From assembly GCA_937897625.1 (NCBI GenBank), contig CALCNZ010000054.1, positions 1 through 7,304 of the forward strand: a stretch of DNA of 7,304 nucleotides, in the 5' to 3' direction. Of the stretch, positions 1 through 6,700 are shown piece after piece. The position numbers and the translations under genes were made by a program. The number at the start of each line of letters is the position of its first letter. The first letter of the stretch is position 1. Below the pieces are notes generated by a model. That model searched no databases. It worked only from the letters and a program-made list of their open reading frames with translations, and was not told the origin of the DNA. This DNA comes from an uncultured Flavobacteriales bacterium. GTDB lineage: Bacteria; Bacteroidota; Bacteroidia; Flavobacteriales_D; Sanyastnellaceae.

Positions 1-243
1 ATTTCGAATACCGACACGTATGTTTTTGCTTTGTTAGATAACAGCGGAAATTTCTTACAGTGGATCAACGCCAGTTTCGACTTCAATGATTTAGTTGCTG
101 GAAGCTACCAAATTAAAGGATTCTCTTACGAGGGAAACTTACTAGGAGACGCTGCTGGCGCACCATTCAGCGCAATTTCAGCAGACATCTGCTTTGAAGC
201 CTCTGCGAATTCCCTTTCGTTCCTTGTCATTGAATCGCCAAGC
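1..243 (+). repeat. Partial B module at the left edge of the first gene
   Basis: The translation shows the later part of a B module: a T-D-T-Y-V-F-A-L strand, then DNSGNF, QW, an FDFN turn, a YEG motif and one late cysteine. It lines up best by eye with the first B module of the second gene (from 4602), which shares the DNSGNF string. It proves that at least one more A/B unit, and probably an LTD before it, lies upstream of the window. Confidence 0.8.
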
Positions 244-3200
244 GTTGTGATTAACGAAGTGAATTCAGATAACATTACCGCAACCGATGCGCAAGAGTTT
301 GTTGAACTTTTCGGAGGATCAAACAAGTCACTCACGGGGCTTTGTGTGGTGCTTATTGATGGTACAACCCTTTCGACTTACGGTGCATTTGATCTTGACA
401 ATTACTCCACTGACGCAAACGGATTTTTCGTTTTGGGTGAATCAACGGTGAGTCAGGTAGACTATGTCTTTCCTGGAGCATCGGGTGTTATACAAAATGG
501 TGCGGATGCCGTTGCCATTTACATTGGAAATGCAAGCCAATATCCAAACGGCAGCGCTATTTCAACATTAAATTTAATTGACGCTGTTGTTTACGGAACC
601 TCTGACATTCAGAACAACAGTTTAATTGCATCGCTCGGATTGAACACCGTTGTTGGCTACACACAATTCGACGAAACGACTCAGACACTTGGAACGGACC
701 TTACGATCTCGCGCGTTCCAGACGGAGGCGCTCCGTTTTCAACGAGCTATGTAACACAAGCACTTACTCCTGGCACTTGGAATTTACCTCCATGTACATC
801 AGGCACACCAACGCTTTCAGACGGAACGGCTACAGCTACATTTTGCTCGAATCAGCCCACTGTAATTACCTTCAACGCATTCAACGGAACGGGTAACGGG
901 TTGTTCTTCTTAACAGATGCTGCTGGAATTATTGTTCAAGAATTGACATCAAACACCTACAATTTCAACTCAATTCCTGGAACGTATCGCATCTATTCTG
1001 TTGGATACACGGGCACGTTGAACACGGCGAGTGTTCAAGCTGGGATGAACATTTTGAATGTGAGTGCTTCGCAATGCGCATCGGTTAGTCCGAGTTTTAT
1101 TAGTGTTGTCGTGAATCTATGTTTGGGTTGCGATGCGGGAATTGTTTCAACCAACAATGGCAATGTGAGTGCATTGGTGAAATTGGATGGCAATGCCGAC
1201 GTTTTGGTTTTTAACACCACTTCTGCGTCTACGACAGACACGTATCTTTTCGCATTAACCGACGCTGCTCACAATTTTATGCAGTGGTTACCGGTAGGAT
1301 TTGACTTCAACACGTTACCAGCAGGACAATACTATGTTCAAGGGCTTTCGTATGAAGGGACATTCACCGCACCGCTTGTTGGCCAGCCTCTTTCAACAGC
1401 AACAGCAACCAATTGTGTTACCTACACAACGGCTGGAGTTTTCATTCGCGTTGCGGTAGTTCCGAATGTTGTCATTAACGAAGTGAATGCCGACAATCCG
1501 GGAGGTGCCGACACCAAAGAATTCATAGAATTGTTTGGCGCTCCGAATACATCGTTGAACGGATTTTCTCTTGTCTTTTGTGGTGGAAGTTCCATAACGA
1601 ACTACTACGCCATGGATTTGTCTGCATACTCATTAAACAACGAAGGATTTTTTGTGGCTGGCAATGCGCTTACGACAAATGTGAATTTGGTGTTTCCGAA
1701 TGCAACCTTGCAGAACGGAACAGATGGGATTGGCCTTTATTTCGCGCCAGCTTCCAACTTCCCTTCGAACTCGGCCGTGACCAGCGCGAATTTGATAGAC
1801 GCCGTTGTTTATGGAACGAACGACGCACCTGTTCCTGCGTTGGTGAATGCGCTTGGACTGAACAGCATTGCGGGCTATGCGCAGTTCGATGAGACTGCGC
1901 AAGTTTCGGGAACAGATCTCACGCAATCGCGCATTCCTGACGGAGGTGCCCCATTCGTGAACACGAGTTATGTGTTGCAAGCGCTTACGCCGGGCACTTG
2001 GAATGCTCCACTTTGTTTAGCCGGAACAACAACCTTTGAAGATGGCACAACAAGCGTAACACTATGTACCAACGCATTGAACCTTGTTAGCTTTACCGCA
2101 TTCAATGGCGTTGGAAATTCAACCCATATTCTCACCGATGGAAATGGAATTATTATTTCTGAAATCACAGGACTTACGTATGACTTCAACGCAGTTGTTG
2201 GAAGCTATCGCATTTATACAGTAGCCTACACCAATGCGCTGAATGCCGCGACAATTGCGGCGGGACAGCCGATCGCTGGTGTATCCTCTGACAACTGCTT
2301 AAGCCTCGATAATAATTTCCTTAGTGTATCGGTTGTTGCCTGCTTTGGTTGCGAAGCCGGACTAATTGGAACTGCAAATGGATCAACGAACATTACTGTA
2401 TTATTGAATTCAAGCGCAGACGTTTTAGGACTAACAACGACCTCCACTTCAACGACAGCAACCTATGCCTATGCATTAACCGATATCTCGCAACACTTTA
2501 TACAATGGGTACCGGCGAACTTCGACTTCAATACACTTACACCAGGAATTTATTTGGTTTATGGCGTATCGTATGAAGGAACATTTACAGCGCCTGTTGT
2601 TGGGGCATTCATAGCAACCGCAACCGCATCGAATTGCGTAACCTGGACGCCGAACTTCATCTACATAAACGCACTTAACGTTGCTGAAGTAGTGATTAAC
2701 GAATTGAACGCCGACAATCCAGGAGGATCAGACACTCAAGAGTTCATTGAATTGTATGGTGAAGCAAATGCATCATTAGACAATTTAGTGATTGTATTTT
2801 ACGGCGGAAGCACAGGAGGATCTTATGCGGCCTTCGACTTGGATGGCTATTCAACAGATGCCAATGGATTCTTTGTCCTTGGCGATACTTTAACGACCAA
2901 TGTTGATTACATGATCGCGAATGCCACCTTACAAAACGGTGCCGACGGAGTTGCATTGTTTGTTGGAAATGGAAGCGACTTCCCGAACACCACGCTTCCA
3001 ACTACGCATAACTTAATTGATGTAATGATTTACGGAACCGACGATGCTCCTGCAACTCCGTTGATTACCGGATTCGGATTGGACGTCATGTTCCCTGGGT
3101 ATGCGCAATTCAACGAGACGGTTCAAACTTCAGGATTGGATCTAACGCAATCACGCATTCCAGATGGAGGTCCTGCGTTGAGCAACTACAACGTCGTTCT

Positions 3201-3510
3201 TCAACCGTTAACTCCGGGCACGTTCAACGTAACCGTTAATGTTGAAGAGGTAGAAGGCTTCAATCAGCTTTCGCTTTATCCGAACCCTACCTCCAACAAC
3301 TTCAACATTCAATGGAACAGCAACAGCAATGAACGCGTTCAAATTCGAATTGTCGACATCACTGGAAAAATTGTCTATCAGAATTCGCATGTTGTTTCTG
3401 TTGGAATGAACACCTTTGAACTGGATGCACAATCCTGGTCAAACGGTTATTATACGATTGAGTTAAAAGTGAATGATCGCATTGGACGAATGAAGTTGAT
3501 GAAAAATTAA
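1..3510 (+). CDS. Large repetitive LTD/Ig-like secreted protein with T9SS sorting domain, 5' partial
   Basis: The frame is open from the first base to TAA at 3508, so the true start lies upstream; 1169 residues are visible. Order by visible residue: end of a B module (1-81), LTD (82-264), A (265-373), B (374-489), LTD (490-671), A (672-780), B (781-896), LTD (897-about 1079), sorting domain (1081-1169). Each LTD opens with a VINE-like strand, an acidic D-x-x-EF[IV]EL[FY] motif and ends near SR[IV]PDGG and LTPGT[WF]N. LTDs are Ig-fold domains known from nuclear lamins and from many bacterial surface proteins and nucleases; no nuclease or other catalytic motif is visible here. The C-terminus predicts export through the outer membrane by T9SS and attachment to, or release from, the cell surface. 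The downstream gene is a paralogue. A structural or adhesive role is inference only. In-frame TTG or ATG codons inside the window are not proposed as starts, because the domain pattern runs through the left edge. Confidence 0.93.
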   Translation: MSNTDTYVFALLDNSGNFLQWINASFDFNDLVAGSYQIKGFSYEGNLLGDAAGAPFSAISADICFEASANSLSFLVIESPSVVINEVNSDNITATDAQEFVELFGGSNKSLTGLCVVLIDGTTLSTYGAFDLDNYSTDANGFFVLGESTVSQVDYVFPGASGVIQNGADAVAIYIGNASQYPNGSAISTLNLIDAVVYGTSDIQNNSLIASLGLNTVVGYTQFDETTQTLGTDLTISRVPDGGAPFSTSYVTQALTPGTWNLPPCTSGTPTLSDGTATATFCSNQPTVITFNAFNGTGNGLFFLTDAAGIIVQELTSNTYNFNSIPGTYRIYSVGYTGTLNTASVQAGMNILNVSASQCASVSPSFISVVVNLCLGCDAGIVSTNNGNVSALVKLDGNADVLVFNTTSASTTDTYLFALTDAAHNFMQWLPVGFDFNTLPAGQYYVQGLSYEGTFTAPLVGQPLSTATATNCVTYTTAGVFIRVAVVPNVVINEVNADNPGGADTKEFIELFGAPNTSLNGFSLVFCGGSSITNYYAMDLSAYSLNNEGFFVAGNALTTNVNLVFPNATLQNGTDGIGLYFAPASNFPSNSAVTSANLIDAVVYGTNDAPVPALVNALGLNSIAGYAQFDETAQVSGTDLTQSRIPDGGAPFVNTSYVLQALTPGTWNAPLCLAGTTTFEDGTTSVTLCTNALNLVSFTAFNGVGNSTHILTDGNGIIISEITGLTYDFNAVVGSYRIYTVAYTNALNAATIAAGQPIAGVSSDNCLSLDNNFLSVSVVACFGCEAGLIGTANGSTNITVLLNSSADVLGLTTTSTSTTATYAYALTDISQHFIQWVPANFDFNTLTPGIYLVYGVSYEGTFTAPVVGAFIATATASNCVTWTPNFIYINALNVAEVVINELNADNPGGSDTQEFIELYGEANASLDNLVIVFYGGSTGGSYAAFDLDGYSTDANGFFVLGDTLTTNVDYMIANATLQNGADGVALFVGNGSDFPNTTLPTTHNLIDVMIYGTDDAPATPLITGFGLDVMFPGYAQFNETVQTSGLDLTQSRIPDGGPALSNYNVVLQPLTPGTFNVTVNVEEVEGFNQLSLYPNPTSNNFNIQWNSNSNERVQIRIVDITGKIVYQNSHVVSVGMNTFELDAQSWSNGYYTIELKVNDRIGRMKLMKN
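244..1467 (+). repeat. Super-unit 1 of gene 1: LTD (beta type) + A + B, 408 residues
   Basis: The LTD covers 244-792, module A 793-1119 and module B 1120-1467. The LTD has the NSDN, EFVELFG, VIQNGADA and TISRVPDGG variants that I use to define the beta type, shared with the middle LTD of gene 2 (from 4950). Six cysteines lie in A+B: one at the start of A, FC, QC, the C-x-G-C at 1120-1131, and NC late in B. An extra cysteine codon at 343 lies in the LTD itself. Confidence 0.85.
1468..2688 (+). repeat. Super-unit 2 of gene 1: LTD (alpha type) + A + B, 407 residues
   Basis: The LTD covers 1468-2013, module A 2014-2340 and module B 2341-2688. The LTD shares GAPNTSLNG, LSAYS, FFVAGNALTTNVNL and TQSRIPDGGAPF with the first LTD of gene 2 (from 3729), which defines the alpha type. 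Six cysteines in A+B sit at the same places as in the other units, with C-F-G-C at 2341-2352. One additional cysteine codon at 1579 lies in the LTD. Confidence 0.85.
2689..3237 (+). repeat. Terminal LTD (gamma type) of gene 1
   Basis: This third LTD is not followed by A and B modules; it leads straight into the sorting domain. It shares INELNADNPGG, ASL, SYAA, LQNGAD, LGLD/FGLDVM and PGY with the last LTD of gene 2 (from 6177), which defines the gamma type. The B modules just before the two gamma LTDs also match each other, sharing FIQWVPANFDFNTL, so the 3' halves of the two genes are in register. Confidence 0.85.
3241..3507 (+). other. T9SS type A C-terminal sorting domain of gene 1
   Basis: The last 89 residues have the hallmarks of this family: a YPNP motif near the start, alternating beta strands including VQIRIVDITGK, a G-x-N turn, an NGYY-x-I-E strand and a short basic tail ending KLMKN. 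In characterised T9SS substrates this domain directs passage across the outer membrane and is then removed, often with coupling to a surface lipopolysaccharide by the PorU sortase. Here that is inferred from family membership. Confidence 0.92.
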
Positions 3511-3529
3511 TCTTTTATTTTTATTGTTG

Positions 3530-3557
3530 AAAAGGCTTCCTTCGGGAAGCTTTTTTT
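3530..3557 (+). terminator. Intrinsic terminator after gene 1
   Basis: A perfect 6-bp stem (GCTTCC at 3535-3540 with GGAAGC at 3545-3550) closes a TTCG loop through a C-G pair, the very stable cUUCGg tetraloop type. Seven Ts follow at 3551-3557 and an A-run precedes the stem at 3530-3533, so the stem could extend by A-T pairs past one bulged G. It starts 20 bases after the stop codon and should end transcription of gene 1. Confidence 0.9.
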
Positions 3558-3567
3558 GCTTTGGGTT

Positions 3568-3588
3568 TCCCATTTCATGGGACTTTTT
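3568..3588 (+). terminator. Second terminator-like hairpin
   Basis: A perfect inverted repeat, TCCCAT (3568-3573) and ATGGGA (3577-3582), with a 3-base TTC loop is followed by C and five Ts (3584-3588). The stem is shorter in GC and the loop tighter than in the hairpin just upstream, so it may be a weak backup terminator. It could also be chance structure or an operator-like palindrome near the promoter of gene 2. Confidence 0.5.
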
Positions 3589-3630
3589 CAAGCTAACTCT
3601 GCCCCCTTTAAGAACTATATTAGCGACGTT
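3589..3630 (+). promoter_or_regulatory. Weak candidate promoter for gene 2
   Basis: The terminators imply that gene 2 has its own promoter between 3589 and the ATG. TATATTAG at 3616-3623 matches the Bacteroidota -7 consensus TAnnTTTG except for one base. No clean TTG -33 element sits at the usual spacing; only T-rich sequence lies upstream. A start site near 3630 would leave a leader of about 30 bases. This is a best guess, not a clear match. Confidence 0.25.
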
Positions 3631-3640
3631 TTGAAACCCA

Positions 3641-3662
3641 ACTAACCTAAAATTAATTTAAA
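3641..3662 (+). promoter_or_regulatory. A/T-rich leader without Shine-Dalgarno before gene 2
   Basis: The bases before the ATG at 3663 are almost all A and T, with no AGGAG-like sequence at the usual distance. Bacteroidota commonly start translation from such unstructured A-rich leaders rather than by pairing with 16S rRNA, so this supports the chosen start as well as the phylum assignment. Confidence 0.5.
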
Positions 3663-3716
3663 ATGAAAGGACTTTTATCTTTTCTCTTTGCGTTTACCGC
3701 TTCTCTGGTGATGGCG
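3663..3716 (+). other. Signal peptide of the second protein
   Basis: Residues 1-18 have Met-Lys, then a hydrophobic core rich in Leu, Phe and Ala, then a V-M-A end that fits the -3/-1 rule for signal peptidase I. Predicted cleavage is Ala18/Gln19. Gln at +1 is common in exported Bacteroidota proteins and can cyclise to pyroglutamate. There is no lipobox cysteine, so this is not a lipoprotein signal. It gives Sec export to the periplasm, the step that precedes T9SS. Confidence 0.85.
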
Positions 3717-6700
3717 CAAGCACCAGCAGTGGTGATTAATGAGATTAACGCCGACAATCCGGGTGGTGGCGACACGCGCGAATTCATTGAGCTTTACGGA
3801 GCTCCAAACACTTCGCTTAACGGATTAACCCTTGTGTTTTTCGATGGTGCTACGCTGTTAAGCTACAATTCCATTGACTTAAGCGCATATTCAACCAACA
3901 ACTTCGGATTTTTTGTTGCTGGAAATGCATTAACAACGAACGTGAACCTAACCTGGGCGAACGGTCTAATGCAAAACGGATCTGACGCTGTGGCTTTGTA
4001 TTACGGACCAGTTGCAAACTACCCGAATGGAACAGCACTTTCTGGAGCAAACTTAGTAGATGCCGCTGTTTACGGTACCGCTGACGTTGCGATTACTGGA
4101 TTAATCACGGGATTAACACTTGATGTATTAGCGCCAGGTTATACCCAGTTCGACGAGACAGCTCAAACAACAGGAACCGATTTAACACAATCACGCATCC
4201 CCGATGGTGGTGCTCCTTTTTACAACACCACTTATGTGTTGCAAGCATTAACTCCTGGAACTTGGAACCAACCTCCATGTACTTCTGGAACCAGCACACT
4301 TTCAGGCGGAGCAACAACTGCAACGTTCTGTAACAATGCAGCAGCGGTTGTAAACATGACTCCGTTTAGTGGAACTGGAACAGGACTTTTCGTTGCAGTG
4401 GATGCAGCAGGAAACATTGTTTCAACTTTCACAAACACCTATGACTTCATTGGACTTTCTGGTGTTTACAAAATTTATTCTATCGGATATGCAGGAACTT
4501 TGAACGCAGCTTCAATTGCCGCGGGTCAGCCTTTCAACGCAATATCTGCAAGCACTTGTTTATCGGTAAGCACAACTTTCGTTACGGTTACCATGAATGT
4601 ATGTTCTGGATGTATCGGTGGAACAGTGTTCTACGGAACAAACAGCACTTCTTACACAGACATTATTGATGCGACAGCCAATGTGATTGCACTTGGAAAC
4701 ACTTCAACATCAACGACTGCAACCTATGTTTACGCTTTAACAGACAACAGCGGAAACTTCATTCAGTGGGTAACATCTAGCTTCGATTACAACACGCTTG
4801 CAACAGGAACTTACCAAGTTCATGGACTTTCTTACGAAGGAACACTTACTGCACCAGCTGTTGGAGCGAACATCACAACCGCAACTGCTAGCACTTGTGC
4901 GCAATGGTCAACTAACTTCATTACGGTAAATGCTCTTCAAGTAGCAAACGTTTTAATTAATGAATTGAATTCAGACAACCCTGGTTTTGGTGGTGCACCA
5001 GACGCCGCTGAGTTTGTTGAATTATTCGGAACTCAAAACAGCTCGTTGAACGGATTAACCTTGGTACTTTATGACGGAGCTACATTGGTGAGCTACGGCG
5101 CATATGACTTAGACGGTTATTCAACAGATGCGCAAGGATTTTTTGTAGCTGGAAGCGCAACTGTGACGAACGTCGATTACATTTTCCCAACCGCAACCAA
5201 CGTGATTCAAAACGGAGCAGATGCAATTGGTTTGTACGCAGGAAATGCAACAGACTTCCCGAATGGAACCGCTCTTACAAGCAACAACTTAATTGATGCA
5301 ATGACTTATGGAACGGCAGATGCTACCATTGCTGCGTTAATTACTGGACTTGGAATTACAACTCCTGGTTACGTTCAGTTAGATGAGACCGCTCAAACAA
5401 ATGGAACGGATTTAACCATCTCTCGTGTTCCAGACGGAGGAACTGCATTTAGCACCGCTTATACAACACAAGCGTTAACACCGGGCACTTGGAATCAACC
5501 TCCTTGTACTTCAGGAACTGCTTTACTTGCCGACGGAACAAACACAACAACCATTTGCTCGAATGTAAATGGAACAGTGAATATGACTGCATTCAACGGA
5601 ACCGGAAGCGGATTGTTCGTTGCAACAAACGCAAGCGGAAACATTGTTTCAACTTCAACCGGAACGTTTGATTTCACTGGACTTGTAGGAACCTATCAAA
5701 TTCATGCAATAGGATACACCACCACACTTACTCCAAGCACTATTGTTGCAGGACAACCATTGACGGGCATAACTGCGAACCAATGCGTTTCAACTTCAAC
5801 AACATTCTCTACCGTGGTAATTACACCATGTACTGGATGTTCAGGTGGAACTGTTGCAGCGAATGGCACTCAAACATCGGTGTCTGTGAATAAAGATGCC
5901 AATGCAGATGTATTGAACTTGGCCTCAACTTCAATTTCAACTACCGACACTTATGTGTATGCATTAACCGATGTGAATGATCTCTTCATTCAATGGGTTC
6001 CAGCTAACTTCGACTTCAATACCCTTGCCATTGGAACTTACCATGTTTGGGGAATTTCTTACGAAGGAACGCTAACCTCTCCTGTCGTAGGAGCTAACAT
6101 TAGCACTGCCAACGCTTCTACATGTATTGCAACTTCTACTAATTCTATTTTGGTGAATGTGGTTCAAGTGGCTACCATGTTCATCAATGAATTGAACGCA
6201 GACAACCCTGGAGGACCAGACACCGCTGAATTCATTGAATTGTATGGCGACGTTAACGCATCGTTGAATGGTTTAGTGATGGTATTCTATGACGGTCTTA
6301 CAGGTGTTTCTTACGCTGCTTATGATTTAGATGGTTACAACACCAATGCTCAAGGTTTTTTCGTAATTGGAGATGCTGGTGCGGCAAACGTTGGATTAAC
6401 TATTCCAAACGGATCGTTACAAAACGGAGCAGACGCAATTGCCATGTACATTGGAAATGCAACAGACTTCCCGAATGGAACTGCTCCTACCGGTGCTAAC
6501 ATGATTGATGCAATGGTATATGGAACCGCTGATGCGACTGCAACAAACTTAATCACAGGATTGGGTCTTGATGTTATGATACCAGGCTATGTTCAATTCG
6601 ATGAAACTGCTCAAACAACTGGCGTAGATTTAACGCAATCGCGTGTTCCCGATGGTGGACCAGCTTTCATTAACACCAACGTAGTATTGCAAGCGTTAAC

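Noticed and set aside
31..33. TTG as a possible start for gene 1
   Set aside because: It falls inside a B module whose strands run through the left edge, with no signal peptide after it; the real start is upstream.
1578..1892. Plus-strand open frame overlapping gene 1
   Set aside because: It lies wholly within the LTD/A/B coding frame of gene 1, has an odd Arg/Cys/Trp-rich composition and no recognisable domain; it is a frame-shifted shadow.
1633..1980. Minus-strand open frame of about 115 codons opposite gene 1
   Set aside because: It is the antisense of a conserved LTD; similar antisense frames appear opposite other repeats, as expected when low-stop repeated codons are read backwards.
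3511..3662. Small gene or ncRNA in the intergenic gap
   Set aside because: The gap is explained by two hairpins, a promoter region and a leader; no start codon with a worthwhile frame and no RNA fold beyond the terminators was seen.
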